64,000 nucleotides of DNA from Thermosediminibacterales bacterium (GCA_029982205.1 JARRCM010000008.1:1-64000); one strand, 5' to 3'; positions 34,623-43,783 are shown, numbered from the stretch's first letter. Made by a program: numbers and translations. Notes: generated by a model not told the origin, from the letters alone.

Positions 34623-35537
34623 ATGAGGGTTATCTACTGGGATGTAGTTTTTGTAATAAACTTACTAATGAACATTATTATTCTCTCGCTTACTTCATAT
34701 TTCACAAAAAACCGTGTTGGTTTTCTAAGAATCCTGGGCGGGGCATGTATTGGAAGTATATATCTTATAATTGTTTTTTTCCCCGAATTAAAATTTTTAT
34801 ATACCGTATTTATGAAATTTGTCTTGTCTGTTCTTATTATTGTAGTTACTTTTTTCCCCTCAAACATAAAAGAATTTTTAAGGATAATAGTTTATTTTTA
34901 TCTTGTGTCTTTTATGATAGGAGGAGGAGCTTTTGCGCTTTTTTATTTTACTGATATAGGAGCTGTTTTTTATAATGGAATCTTTATTCTGAGAAATATT
35001 AGTATTCCATGGTGGACTTTGCTTTTATCAGCTGTAGTTGTGTTTGTATCTATAAAATATTGTTGGGAATATTTACAAAACCGCTTCTGGAAAGAAAGGT
35101 TGTATATCATTTTGACGATTTATTTTCAAACTGGTTTATATAAAGTAAAAGCGCTTATTGATACAGGCAATGACTTACATGATCCCCTCTCAAATGCTCC
35201 GGTTATTGTTGTTGAATATAAAGCGATTAAAAACATGTTATCGCCTGAAATGCAAAAAATCTTTGACGAAGGAAAAGAAGATGATTTAGAGGCTTTAACC
35301 AGAAGTTTATCAAACTCACCTATAGGGCACAGATTTCGATTAATACCATTTACATCTTTAGGCAAGTCAAAAGGGATGCTTTTGGGATTTAAGCCGGATA
35401 AAGTAAAAATAAATAACGGTGATAAAATATTCGAAATTAAAGAAACGACAATAGGAATTTATAATAAGGATCTATCCCCAGAAGGCAGATTTAATGCTCT
35501 CCTTAATCCGGAAATTTTAAATGGATTGAGCAACTAG
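34623..35537 (+). CDS. spoIIGA: Sporulation sigma-E factor-processing peptidase
   Basis: A 304-aa membrane aspartic protease that activates pro-sigma E on receipt of the forespore signal. Five hydrophobic spans (~1-145), then a pepsin-like domain with the catalytic motif LIDTGNDLHDPLS, Asp180, similar to Asp183 in Bacillus. The cytoplasmic end includes the LIPFTSLG motif. RBS AGGGGGAG. Encoded directly before its substrate gene sigE, the classic spoIIG operon. Confidence 0.95.
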   Translation: MRVIYWDVVFVINLLMNIIILSLTSYFTKNRVGFLRILGGACIGSIYLIIVFFPELKFLYTVFMKFVLSVLIIVVTFFPSNIKEFLRIIVYFYLVSFMIGGGAFALFYFTDIGAVFYNGIFILRNISIPWWTLLLSAVVVFVSIKYCWEYLQNRFWKERLYIILTIYFQTGLYKVKALIDTGNDLHDPLSNAPVIVVEYKAIKNMLSPEMQKIFDEGKEDDLEALTRSLSNSPIGHRFRLIPFTSLGKSKGMLLGFKPDKVKINNGDKIFEIKETTIGIYNKDLSPEGRFNALLNPEILNGLSN

Positions 35538-35548
35538 GAGGGATATAG

Positions 35549-36283
35549 GTGTTAAATTTTTTTATGAAAGCTCATTGGGTTTTTCGGTTAGCCGTAATTC
35601 GGATTTTACACAGACTTAATTTAAAGCCGGAACATCCAATATATTATATTGGTGGAAGTGAGGCACTACCTCCTCCGTTATCAAATGAGGAAGAAATGTT
35701 TTTGATAGAAAAATTAGAAAAAGGTGATGAAGCAGTCAAAACAGTTTTAATTGAAAGGAACCTTCGTTTAGTAGTATATTTGGCAAGAAAATTTGAAAAT
35801 ACAGGTGTAGGAATTGAAGACCTCATTTCAATAGGAACCATAGGGTTAATAAAAGCCGTAAATACATTTGATCCTCATAAAAAGATAAAATTGGCAACAT
35901 ATGCTTCAAAATGTATAGAAAACGAAATTCTGATGTATTTAAGAAGGAATAACAGAATCCGTTCTGAAGTTTCTTTTGATGAACCCCTGAATATCGACTG
36001 GGACGGAAATGAGCTTCTGCTTTCAGATATTTTAGGTACGGATAACGATTTGATTTTTAAATATATTGAAGAAGAGGTTGATAAAGAGCTTTTGAACATT
36101 GCAATGAAAAAACTGTCAAAGCGAGAAAGGAGAATCATGGAACTTAGGTTCGGCTTAAATAACTGCAGTGAAAAAACACAAAAAGAAGTTGCTGACCTTT
36201 TAGGAATTTCTCAATCCTATATTTCAAGACTCGAAAAAAGGATTATAAAAAGGTTAAAACGGGAAATTAACCGTATGATATAA
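35549..36283 (+). CDS. sigE: RNA polymerase sporulation sigma factor E (pro-form)
   Basis: A 244-aa sigma-70 factor for the early mother cell. The N-terminal pro-sequence (~30 residues, basic amphipathic, [20 protein letters not shown]) leads to the cleavage site region [14 protein letters not shown]. Region 2 ([40 protein letters not shown]) and region 4 ([28 protein letters not shown]) are well conserved. GTG start, RBS TAGGAGGG. Target promoters probably include that of spoIVA at 48124. Confidence 0.97.
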   Translation: MLNFFMKAHWVFRLAVIRILHRLNLKPEHPIYYIGGSEALPPPLSNEEEMFLIEKLEKGDEAVKTVLIERNLRLVVYLARKFENTGVGIEDLISIGTIGLIKAVNTFDPHKKIKLATYASKCIENEILMYLRRNNRIRSEVSFDEPLNIDWDGNELLLSDILGTDNDLIFKYIEEEVDKELLNIAMKKLSKRERRIMELRFGLNNCSEKTQKEVADLLGISQSYISRLEKRIIKRLKREINRMI

Positions 36284-36287
36284 ATAT

Positions 36288-36326
36288 AAACAAAAAACTT
36301 GCCCTTTACCGGCAAGTTTTTTGTTT
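36288..36326 (+). terminator. Terminator of the spoIIG operon
   Basis: 16-bp stem AAACAAAAAACTTGCC (36288-36303) with its complement (36311-36326), CTTTACC loop. The arm itself supplies the T run. Confidence 0.88.
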
Positions 36327-36334
36327 ATACCTCT

Positions 36335-36364
36335 GAATAAAAAAAGCTTCTACTGGTAATAATC
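36335..36364 (+). promoter_or_regulatory. Possible forespore promoter of sigG
   Basis: GAATA at 36335-36339, 18-base spacer, AATAATC at 36358-36364. The -35 and spacing fit sigma F/G, the -10 only partly (CATNHTA). Confidence 0.3.
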
Positions 36365-36402
36365 AAAATACGAAGATGTAGTATATAACAGGGGGGTATA
36401 AA

Positions 36403-37176
36403 TTGCTGGCCAACAAAGTTGAAATCTGTGGAGTAAACACTTCAAAATTACCGGTTTTATCAAACAGTAAAATGCGGGAACTTTTCAAACAGCTGAAAGA
36501 GGGAGATGAAACAGCAAGGGATAAGTTGATAAAAGGCAACCTCCGGCTTGTTCTTAGCGTGATTCAGAGGTTTAACAATCGCGGAGAATATGTTGACGAC
36601 CTGTTTCAGGTTGGGTGTATAGGTTTGATGAAAGCAATAGACAATTTTGACCTGGAACAGAATGTTAAGTTTTCTACTTATGCGGTACCAATGATAATAG
36701 GTGAAATACGTCGTTATTTAAGAGACAATAACCCTATTCGTGTCAGCCGCTCGTTAAGGGATGTTGCATATAAAGCTCTGCAAGTAAGGGATTCACTTGT
36801 CAGTAAATATTCCAGAGAACCTTCCGTGGGAGAGATATCTAAAGAACTTAATATTCCTCGAGAAGAAATAGTGTATGCTTTAGATGCAATTCAAGATCCT
36901 ATCTCGCTGTTTGAACCAATTTACCATGACGGAGGGGATCCTATTTTTGTAATGGACCAGATTAGTGATGAAAAAAATCAGGATAATAATTGGCTTGAAG
37001 GAATAGCTATAAGAGAGGCTCTTCAAAAATTAAATGAGAGAGAGAAACTGATTTTATCCTTAAGATTTTTTGAAGGTAAAACTCAGATGGAAGTGGCAGA
37101 TGAAATAGGAATATCCCAGGCTCAGGTATCACGTTTAGAAAAAGCTGCATTAAGACATATGAGAAAATATATATAA
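36403..37176 (+). CDS. sigG: RNA polymerase sporulation sigma factor G
   Basis: A 257-aa late-forespore sigma factor. The N-terminal NKVEICGVNTSKLPVLSN is diagnostic for SigG, followed by GNLRLVLSVIQRFNNRGEYVD, the DNNPIRVSRSLRD region and a C-terminal region 4 (EGKTQMEVADEIGISQAQVSRLEKAA). TTG 36403 follows AGGGGGG. Its location just after sigE is conserved from Bacillus to Clostridium. It should drive the DUF1657 gene at 12336. Confidence 0.97.
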   Translation: MLANKVEICGVNTSKLPVLSNSKMRELFKQLKEGDETARDKLIKGNLRLVLSVIQRFNNRGEYVDDLFQVGCIGLMKAIDNFDLEQNVKFSTYAVPMIIGEIRRYLRDNNPIRVSRSLRDVAYKALQVRDSLVSKYSREPSVGEISKELNIPREEIVYALDAIQDPISLFEPIYHDGGDPIFVMDQISDEKNQDNNWLEGIAIREALQKLNEREKLILSLRFFEGKTQMEVADEIGISQAQVSRLEKAALRHMRKYI

Positions 37177-37186
37177 AAAATCAAGC

Positions 37187-37225
37187 TTTTAAAACCTCAA
37201 ATTTTTTTGGGGTTTTAAGTTTTTA
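37187..37225 (+). terminator. Terminator after sigG
   Basis: TTAAAACCTC (37189-37198) with GGGGTTTTAA (37209-37218), then GTTTTT. Confidence 0.7.
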
Positions 37226-37298
37226 AGTATCATATATTGATTTTATGTCATATATATAATTAAAGAGAAACAATCCCGTTTTTCAAGGGAGGGATAAA

Positions 37299-37589
37299 AT
37301 GATTAAAACCTCGGACTTGAGACAGAGAGAAATAATAAACATTTTAGACGGCAAAAGATTAGGAACTATTAAAGATTTAGAACTTGACCTTGAAGAAGGC
37401 AGGATTGAGTCAATAATAATCCCTGGGCCCGGCAAGTTTTTAGGGCTTTTTGGCAAAGATAATGATTATATTATTCCCTGGGAAGACATTAAAAAGATAG
37501 GTGTTGATGTAATCCTGGTAGAAATGAATGATTTGTCATCGAGAAGAACACGTAAAAAAAATAAAGACCTTGACCTTTATAGCGGTTAA
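37299..37589 (+). CDS. ylmC: YlmC/YmxH-family PRC-barrel protein
   Basis: A 96-aa protein with a PRC-barrel fold (LRQREIINILDGKRLGTIKDLELDL, IPGPGKFLGLFGKDNDYIIPWEDIKKIG), the YlmC/YmxH sporulation-associated family. A basic C-terminus (RRTRKKNK). In Bacillus the homologue lies next to sigG and nrdR-like genes. Function unknown. RBS AAGGGAGG. Confidence 0.88.
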   Translation: MIKTSDLRQREIINILDGKRLGTIKDLELDLEEGRIESIIIPGPGKFLGLFGKDNDYIIPWEDIKKIGVDVILVEMNDLSSRRTRKKNKDLDLYSG

Positions 37590-37599
37590 GGTCTTTTTT
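37563..37599 (+). terminator. Terminator after ylmC
   Basis: 13-bp stem (37563-37575 with 37584-37596, one G-T) and TTTTTT. It overlaps the last codons of ylmC. Confidence 0.85.
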
Positions 37600-37601
37600 A
37601 C

Positions 37602-37630
37602 TGGACACCTTATTTGTAGTAGAATATAAT
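37602..37630 (+). promoter_or_regulatory. Sigma-A promoter of nrdR
   Basis: TGGACA (37602-37607), 17-bp spacer, TATAAT (37625-37630). Confidence 0.6.
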
Positions 37631-37665
37631 GATATTAACATAAAATTTTTTTGAGGTGGTTTTTT

Positions 37666-38130
37666 ATGAAATGTCCATTTTGTGGTTTTGAAGAAACAAA
37701 GGTAGTAGATACCCGCCCTACTGATGAAGGCTTTGTAATACGACGACGAAGGGAATGCAATCACTGCCAAAAAAGGTTTACTACATATGAAAAAATTGAA
37801 GATACTCCATTGTTGGTTATAAAAAAGGACGGTAGTAGAGAAGTATTTAATTCTGAAAAAATTATGAAAGGTTTGCTGAAATCTTGTGAAAAAAGGACAG
37901 TTCCTGTTCGAGATCTTGAAGAGCTGGTAAATGATGTTGAGAGAGAACTGAGAAATACTATGGAAAAAGAGGTATCAAGCCAACAAATTGGAGAGATGGT
38001 GATGGAACGTTTGAAAGAAATAGATGAAGTGGCTTATGTACGTTTTGCATCAGTCTACAGACATTTTAAAGACATCAATACATTTATGGAAGAACTCAAA
38101 AAACTATTAGATGACAATAAACAGCAATAA
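37666..38130 (+). CDS. nrdR: Transcriptional repressor NrdR
   Basis: A 154-aa ATP/dATP-sensing repressor of ribonucleotide reductase genes. N-terminal zinc ribbon with CPFCG (Cys3, Cys6) and [12 protein letters not shown], then an ATP-cone ([27 protein letters not shown]) and C-terminal [18 protein letters not shown] 37666 with GAGGTGG; the frame opens at a TTG 37651 that overlaps the RBS. Confidence 0.96.
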   Translation: MKCPFCGFEETKVVDTRPTDEGFVIRRRRECNHCQKRFTTYEKIEDTPLLVIKKDGSREVFNSEKIMKGLLKSCEKRTVPVRDLEELVNDVERELRNTMEKEVSSQQIGEMVMERLKEIDEVAYVRFASVYRHFKDINTFMEELKKLLDDNKQQ

Positions 38131-38147
38131 TTAGAGGTGTAGAAAAA

Positions 38148-39887
38148 ATGAATTGGTTGGCAAATCAAAAATATAGAAAAATCGCGGACAATGAGATTTT
38201 TCTAATAGAGTCGAAACAGTTCGGCAGTGCTGAAATAAATGTTGCTGTTATTTACCCGAATAGATACCATATAGCGATGTCGAACCTGGGTTATTTGTCG
38301 ATTTATGCTCAACTTAACAAAAGGGAAGATGTTGTATGTCACAGGGGGGTTCTTCCGGAAGATGAAAATCAGCCTTTCCTTGCTTTGGAATCACTTAAAC
38401 CTTTTTTAGAATATGATATTATAGGATTTTCCGTGTCGTTTGAAATGGATTATATAAACATCGTAAAACAGCTTGAAATGGCTAAGATTCCAGTTTATTC
38501 AAAAGATAGAAATGAAAGATTCCCTTTAATAATCTGTGGAGGGCCAAGTGTTACATTTAACCCTGAGCCTTTAGCTGATTTTATTGATTTGTTTGTGATA
38601 GGAGAAGGAGAAGAGGTTATTCACGAACTGATAGAGGTTTATAATGAATCAAGGCATTTAAGTAAAGAACAAATGCTTTTTAATCTTGCCCAGATTGAAG
38701 GGATATATGTTCCAAGGTTTTATGAACCTCTTTATAATGAAACAGGAACTGTAAAGGAAATTAAAGCTATAAAAAAACATGTAAAAATACCAATAAAAAA
38801 AAGGTGGGTAAAAAATCTTGATAAGTATGACACATGTTCTTTTGTTTTAACACCAAATACTGAATTTGGAGACATGTTTTTGATTGAAATTTCACGAGGA
38901 TGTGGCAGAAACTGTCGTTTCTGTATGGCAGGATATTGTTATCGTATACCCAGGAACAGAAGTATAAAACATGTTATACGGTTGGCTGAGGAGGCTGTTC
39001 GTTATAGAAACAGGGTTGGACTGGTAGGTGCCGCAGTATCCGATTACCCATATATAGATGATTTGAGTAATGAACTTGTTTCTCGGGGTATAAGTTTTTC
39101 AGTAGCATCATTAAGGGCTGATTCATTAACCGAGACTCTTGCCGAAAACCTTGCAAAGAGTGGTCAAAAAACAATTACGATAGCACCCGAAGCAGCTTCT
39201 CAGAAAATGAGAAACATAATAAATAAAGGAATTAATGAAGAAGATATTTTTAATTCTCTTGAGCTGGCATCTAAAAAGGGAATACAAAATGTAAAACTTT
39301 ATTTTATTATCGGATTGCCGGGGGAAAACGAGGAAGATGTTTTTGAAATCATTAACTTAACCAATAAAATAAGGTGTTTTCTAGATAAAACAACCTCTAC
39401 AAAAAGTAGAATTACCTTAAGCATCAATCCCTTTATTCCAAAACCGTTCACTCCTTTTCAGTGGTTTCCTTTAAAAGATATAGATGGTCTAAATGCTGAC
39501 AAAAAAATGCTTCAGAAAAACTTAAATAAAATACCCGGGGTTAAAACCATCTTTGAAAGCATTCCTTGGTCAAAAATCCAGTGTCTTTTAGCAAGAGGTG
39601 ATAGAAGGTTAGGAGATGTGATTTATAAAGCTTTCAAGTATGGAGCTACTATGGGCGCATGGAAAAAAGCTCTAAAAAATACAGGGCTTGATTGGAATTT
39701 TTATACTCATAGAAAGATCCCTTATGATGAGGTTTTACCATGGGACCATATAGATATAGGAATAAAAAAAAGTTTTTTCATTCAAGAAAGCAAAAGGGCG
39801 ATGATGGGTCTTCCTACTACAAAATGTAGTGATGAAAAATGTCAGACCTGTATGATATGTGCAGGTTTAAAGGAGGTAACAAGATAA
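38148..39887 (+). CDS. B12-binding-domain radical SAM protein (TIGR03960-like)
   Basis: A 579-aa protein. N-terminal B12-like Rossmann region (residues ~30-160, with NVAVIYPNRYHIAMSNLGY and IICGGPSVTFNPEPLADF), then a radical SAM core with Cys252, 256 and 259 (GCGRNCRFC). The C-terminus has CSDEKCQTCMIC, a possible extra metal site. Such proteins are encoded alongside a DUF2344 partner and ribosomal/obg genes in many clostridia; here the partner is not adjacent. Function unknown; related enzymes modify RNA or proteins. Overlap with yfiH is close (same operon). Confidence 0.85.
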   Translation: MNWLANQKYRKIADNEIFLIESKQFGSAEINVAVIYPNRYHIAMSNLGYLSIYAQLNKREDVVCHRGVLPEDENQPFLALESLKPFLEYDIIGFSVSFEMDYINIVKQLEMAKIPVYSKDRNERFPLIICGGPSVTFNPEPLADFIDLFVIGEGEEVIHELIEVYNESRHLSKEQMLFNLAQIEGIYVPRFYEPLYNETGTVKEIKAIKKHVKIPIKKRWVKNLDKYDTCSFVLTPNTEFGDMFLIEISRGCGRNCRFCMAGYCYRIPRNRSIKHVIRLAEEAVRYRNRVGLVGAAVSDYPYIDDLSNELVSRGISFSVASLRADSLTETLAENLAKSGQKTITIAPEAASQKMRNIINKGINEEDIFNSLELASKKGIQNVKLYFIIGLPGENEEDVFEIINLTNKIRCFLDKTTSTKSRITLSINPFIPKPFTPFQWFPLKDIDGLNADKKMLQKNLNKIPGVKTIFESIPWSKIQCLLARGDRRLGDVIYKAFKYGATMGAWKKALKNTGLDWNFYTHRKIPYDEVLPWDHIDIGIKKSFFIQESKRAMMGLPTTKCSDEKCQTCMICAGLKEVTR

Positions 39888-40718
39888 GTGGAATCAGGCT
39901 TTTTACTTAGAAGAAAAGGCAAAATCCATTATTTGACAATTCCGCCTTTCGATAAAACCGGTATAGTAGACCATTGTTTTACTACACGTTTAGGTGGAGT
40001 AAGTGAAGGTGTTTATTCTCAATTAAATTTAGGTTTTAAAAGGGGAGACGATCAACAAAAAGTTTTAAAAAACTATGAATTGATTTGTTCGGCGATAGGT
40101 ATAAATTATAAAGATTTGGTCTGTTCAGACCAAATACACGGAGATAAAGTTTATGTCGCTACGGAAAAAGATAAGGGTAAAGGAATTGTTAGGGAATCAG
40201 ATATAATAGGGGTTGATGCGCTTATAACCAATAAACCGGGAGTTCCTTTAATAACTTACTATGCTGACTGTGTTCCCATTTTTATCCTGGACCCAGTAAA
40301 AAAAGCGATAGGTTTATGTCATGCAGGATGGAGAGGAACCGTTCAAAAAATCGGTCAAAAAACCATACTAAAAATGGAACAAGTTTTCGAAACCAGACCC
40401 AGTGATTGTCTTGTGGGAATAGGGCCTTCAATAGGACAATGCTGTTATGAGGTTGATGCTCCAGTAATAGCCCGTCTTAAAGAATCATTTTCTAACTGGC
40501 GTGAGATGGTTATAGAAAAAAGTGAAGGTAAATGGAACTTGGATTTATGGAAGGCAAACAAGTACCAATTAGAGGAAATCGGTGTAGTTGAGAGTAATAT
40601 AACTGTAAGCGGTTTATGTACATCATGCCGTAATGACCTTTTTTACTCTTATAGGAAGGAAAAGGGTGTTACAGGAAGCCTTGCAGCCATTATTCAACTT
40701 AAAAAATATAATAAATAG
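39888..40718 (+). CDS. yfiH: YfiH/YlmD-family purine nucleoside phosphorylase-like protein
   Basis: A 276-aa Cu/Zn-type protein of the YfiH (polyphenol oxidase / LACC1-like) family. The conserved HGDKVYV, YADCVPIFI, CHAGWRGT and GPSIGQCCYEV motifs supply the Cys and His metal ligands. Family members act on purine nucleosides. GTG start right after the rSAM stop with AAAGGAGG in its end, so translation is coupled. In Bacillus the homologue ylmD lies in the ylmC-H region. Confidence 0.92.
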   Translation: MESGFLLRRKGKIHYLTIPPFDKTGIVDHCFTTRLGGVSEGVYSQLNLGFKRGDDQQKVLKNYELICSAIGINYKDLVCSDQIHGDKVYVATEKDKGKGIVRESDIIGVDALITNKPGVPLITYYADCVPIFILDPVKKAIGLCHAGWRGTVQKIGQKTILKMEQVFETRPSDCLVGIGPSIGQCCYEVDAPVIARLKESFSNWREMVIEKSEGKWNLDLWKANKYQLEEIGVVESNITVSGLCTSCRNDLFYSYRKEKGVTGSLAAIIQLKKYNK

Positions 40719-40732
40719 ATTAGTTAATACTG

Positions 40733-40761
40733 AAACACCGTCTTTTGGGCGGTGTTTTTTT
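40733..40761 (+). terminator. Terminator after yfiH
   Basis: AAACACCG ... CGGTGTTT stem and seven T. Confidence 0.9.
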
Positions 40762-40853
40762 AGTTCGTATAAATATAGATGTTATGGGACAGTATATTTA
40801 TCAAAGCTTGTTATTTATGTTATTAAAACATATTAAAGAAAGGGTGGGGAAAA

Positions 40854-41558
40854 GTGCCTTTATCTACAATAATCTTGCTTGTTGTTGCATTATTAATTTA
40901 TTTTGGAGCAGCTCACAGGGTTTTAGATAGACTTCGGCTAAATGATAAAACCGCTTTTTTGTTTATTGGTGCAATGATTTTAGGGAGTTTTCTGCCTAAT
41001 ATACCATTAGTTGGAGGACTTTCAATAAACATCGGTGGAGGGATAATACCTATTATTTTAGCTGTGTATTTAATATTAAAAGCTGAATCAGCCAAAGAAA
41101 AAACAAGGTCTATTGTTGCTTCACTAATAACGGCAGCAGCAGTCTATGGAGCAGCTAAATTATTACCAAGCGACCCCGGTAACATGATCATTTCACCAAC
41201 TTATTTATTTGCGATTTTAGCTGGAATTGTAGCTTATATTTTTGGTCGTTCAAGAAGGGGTGCATTTGTGGCAGGGATAATGGGGATTGTATTAAGTGAC
41301 ATAATATATGCGGTGGAAATAGCAATAGGAAATACCCCTGGTGCTACAACCATAGGTGGAGCGGGAATATTTGACTCTGTTGTGATTTCAGGATTGATAG
41401 CTGTGGGCCTTGCAGAGGTTATCGGAGAAGCACGGGAAAAGTTGCAGGGAGGAACTAAAAAAACAGAATACGCCAGTTTCTTTGCTGATAAAAGCACTGA
41501 ATCAAATGAAAAAGAAAAAGATGAAAAGGCAGGTGAATATTGCAATGAAAAAAAATAA
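40854..41558 (+). CDS. DUF1614 membrane protein
   Basis: A 234-aa polytopic membrane protein (about six spans) matching DUF1614: FIGAMILGSFLPNIPL, SINIGGGIIPIILAVYLI and IFDSVVISGLIAVGLAEVIGE. The C-terminal ~35 residues are hydrophilic Lys/Glu-rich. Start GTG 40854 with GGGTGGGG. It overlaps the SpoIIP-like gene by 14 bases, so the two should be made together. Function unknown; the context suggests a sporulation role. Confidence 0.85.
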   Translation: MPLSTIILLVVALLIYFGAAHRVLDRLRLNDKTAFLFIGAMILGSFLPNIPLVGGLSINIGGGIIPIILAVYLILKAESAKEKTRSIVASLITAAAVYGAAKLLPSDPGNMIISPTYLFAILAGIVAYIFGRSRRGAFVAGIMGIVLSDIIYAVEIAIGNTPGATTIGGAGIFDSVVISGLIAVGLAEVIGEAREKLQGGTKKTEYASFFADKSTESNEKEKDEKAGEYCNEKK

Positions 41559-42675
41559 AGCTAAAAAGGTATGTGTAATTATAGGATTGTCTTCTTTTTT
41601 AATACTTTATTTAATATCCTTTGCGTGTGCAATGGATGAAAGAGACGATGGATTTTATTTTACTGTAAAGGATATAAAAACTGGTGAAACTATTTTTGTT
41701 ACTTCAAGGTACGTAAATGAAGGCGACCAGTATCTCAATGAAGAAAACAAACTTTTTGAAGTGATTAAAGTAGAAAAAGATACGGCATATGCAAAATTTA
41801 TAAAAAAAGAAAATTTGATGGATTTATTAAAAACAACAGGTAGGATTGATGAGGCAGAGACATCGTCTGCACAAGGTCAGTTAACCAAGAGAATAGGAAT
41901 TTATTGTACTCACAGTGATGAGTCATATGCCCCAACGGATGGGAGGTCAAGCATTCCCGGGCATGGAGGAATTTTTGAAGTAGCAGAAACTCTTAAAAAA
42001 GCATTAGAGAAAAACGGTGTAGAAGTGTTTTTTTCAGATAGACCTCATGACCCCCATGATGGAACTGCATATCAACGTTCGAGAAGAACGGCAGCAGAAC
42101 TTCTGAAAAATAGACTTGATGCCCTGATTGATGTTCATAGGGATGCTGTACCAGCTCAGTATTATAAAGGTAATATTAAGGGAGAAGATATTGCAAAAAT
42201 ACGTCTGGTAGTAGGACGGCAAAACCCAAACAGGGCGGCAAATGACAATTTTGCAAAACAGCTAAAAGCTATTTCTGATAAGATATATCCAGGTCTTGTT
42301 AAAGGTATTTTTTATGCTAAAGGTGACTATAATCAAGATTTAGCCCCCAGAACAATTTTGATTGAAGCCGGTTCTAACACGAACAGTCGTCAAGACGCAG
42401 AAGAAGGGGCTGCCTTCTTTGCCGATGTTGTAACAAGAACCCTTTACGGAGCGGATAACCGAAAGGATATAGGTCCCGGAGGGATGGCTGCTCCTATTAG
42501 AGGTGAAACAGCCTCTATTGGAAAAACATTGTTGTGGATTATTGCTCTTGCAGTAGTTGGCATAGGAGGATATGTCTTAATTTCGGGAGGAAGTTATAAA
42601 GAAATTTCCAGTAAGATAAAGAAATTTGCTAATGAAGAGTTGGCGAACTTTTTAGGAAGGAAACGAAAGAAATAA
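41545..42675 (+). CDS. spoIIP: SpoIIP-type stage II sporulation protein (peptidoglycan amidase/endopeptidase)
   Basis: A 376-aa membrane-anchored hydrolase of the SpoIID-P-M engulfment machine. N-terminal segment (~8-28), then a ~100-residue linker, and an amidase domain with YCTHSDESYAPTDG (SpoIIP HTH-xE-x-Y site), LDALIDVHRDAVP, and TILIEAGSNTNSRQDAEEG. A second membrane segment near the C-terminus (~332-350, LLWIIALAVVGIGGYVLI). ATG 41545, in frame with an ORF that opens earlier at 41410. Most genomes place spoIIP next to gpr; here it is with DUF1614 and DUF3189 genes, so it may be an extra copy. Confidence 0.88.
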   Translation: MKKNKAKKVCVIIGLSSFLILYLISFACAMDERDDGFYFTVKDIKTGETIFVTSRYVNEGDQYLNEENKLFEVIKVEKDTAYAKFIKKENLMDLLKTTGRIDEAETSSAQGQLTKRIGIYCTHSDESYAPTDGRSSIPGHGGIFEVAETLKKALEKNGVEVFFSDRPHDPHDGTAYQRSRRTAAELLKNRLDALIDVHRDAVPAQYYKGNIKGEDIAKIRLVVGRQNPNRAANDNFAKQLKAISDKIYPGLVKGIFYAKGDYNQDLAPRTILIEAGSNTNSRQDAEEGAAFFADVVTRTLYGADNRKDIGPGGMAAPIRGETASIGKTLLWIIALAVVGIGGYVLISGGSYKEISSKIKKFANEELANFLGRKRKK

Positions 42676-42717
42676 ATATAGAGAAAGGGAAAGCTATTCT
42701 AACCGGGAGACTATGTT

Positions 42718-43188
42718 ATGGCTAAAATTATATATCATTGTTATGGAGGAACTCATTCTTCAATTGTAGCAGCTGCTATTCATTTAAACCTCCTTCCCGA
42801 AGACAGAATTCCTACTGGTGACGAACTTTTAAACCTTCCTTTTTTCGACAAGTTAAACAAAGAGGATCATGGTAAAATAATCTATATGGGAACAGATGAT
42901 TTTGGGAACAGGGTATATTCTCTGGGAAGGCGGAACGCAGGAAATATAATAATCAGAGCAGTTAAGGGTGTAATTAAACTTTTTGGATTTGACAGTAAAT
43001 CAATTTATTTTATCGACACGATGCCAACGGTAAATTTTTATATGTGTATAGGCGGGATATTATCTCGTAAATTTGGTTTATCATCAGTAGGTAGACCTAT
43101 ATTAATCTATGGAATTAAAAGAGCCTATTATAATATATTAAAACTTGTTAAAACAAATAGATTTTTAAGTGAAACGAGTGGTGACTAG
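42718..43188 (+). CDS. DUF3189 family protein, first copy
   Basis: A 156-aa protein. The DUF3189 start KIIYHCYGGTHSSIVAAAIHL, LLPEDRIPTGDELLNLPFFDK and a final SVGRPILIYGIKRAYY are seen. No membrane segment. It is a paralogue of the next gene. Conserved His/Cys residues in YHCYGxxHS suggest a metal or redox site, but the activity is unknown. ATG 42718, with no strong RBS (AACCGGGAGAC). Confidence 0.82.
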   Translation: MAKIIYHCYGGTHSSIVAAAIHLNLLPEDRIPTGDELLNLPFFDKLNKEDHGKIIYMGTDDFGNRVYSLGRRNAGNIIIRAVKGVIKLFGFDSKSIYFIDTMPTVNFYMCIGGILSRKFGLSSVGRPILIYGIKRAYYNILKLVKTNRFLSETSGD

Positions 43189-43190
43189 AT

Positions 43191-43655
43191 TTGAAAGTGT
43201 TTTATCATTGTTATGGGAGCGCCCATTCTTCTGTTGTAGCTGCTTCAATCCATTTAGGGCTTCTTCCATCTGACCGCATTCCAACTGCTGAAGAGTTTGT
43301 GAAATTACCCCTTTATGATAAAACAGATTCTTATAAGATAGGTTATCCTTTTTATATTGGAACTGATAACAAGGGTATAGACGTATTTGTTATTGGGATG
43401 CTCAATCAGGAAAAAATCGTGGTAAATGCTTTAAACAGTATTTTAACTGAATATGGATTAGACCCGAAATTATGTTTAATGGTAGAAACTTTGAAATTAG
43501 TAAACATTACTACAAGAGTTGGAGGTTTTCTATCACGAAGATTAAAACTGGTTTCTGTAGGCCGGCCTTTAACGATTTATGGAATACAAAAAAACTATAA
43601 AAAATTTATATATTTAGTTGAAAAAGTTAAAGCAAAGTTGGATAATATTCTTTGA
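43191..43655 (+). CDS. DUF3189 family protein, second copy
   Basis: A 154-aa paralogue of the previous protein (YHCYGSAHSSVVAASIHLGL, LLPSDRIPTAEEFVKLPLYDK, VSVGRPLTIYGIQKNYK). It starts at TTG 43191, two bases after the first copy's stop. The two copies differ mainly in the middle, which suggests different partners or a heterodimer. Terminated by a hairpin at once. Confidence 0.82.
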   Translation: MKVFYHCYGSAHSSVVAASIHLGLLPSDRIPTAEEFVKLPLYDKTDSYKIGYPFYIGTDNKGIDVFVIGMLNQEKIVVNALNSILTEYGLDPKLCLMVETLKLVNITTRVGGFLSRRLKLVSVGRPLTIYGIQKNYKKFIYLVEKVKAKLDNIL

Positions 43656-43688
43656 ATGATGGTGGAGTTTCCCATCATTTTGTTTTAT
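43655..43688 (+). terminator. Terminator of the DUF1614-spoIIP-DUF3189 operon
   Basis: AATGATGG (43655-43662) with CCATCATT (43672-43679), T-rich tail. Confidence 0.8.
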
Positions 43689-43692
43689 ATCC

Positions 43693-43721
43693 TTGACTTA
43701 AAGGTCTATTTGAAGGATAAT
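43693..43721 (+). promoter_or_regulatory. Sigma-A promoter of the DUF512 gene
   Basis: TTGACT (43693-43698), 17-bp spacer, GATAAT (43716-43721). Confidence 0.6.
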
Positions 43722-43783
43722 ATTAGTAGCAGGTAATAAAAGTAGCCATTAATTGGTTTCTTCCTTAGAAAGGGGAAAACTAA

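Noticed and set aside
37231-37260. Sigma-A promoter of ylmC (TTGATT ... TATAAT)
   Set aside because: The two hexamers are only 12 bases apart; no better pair was seen.
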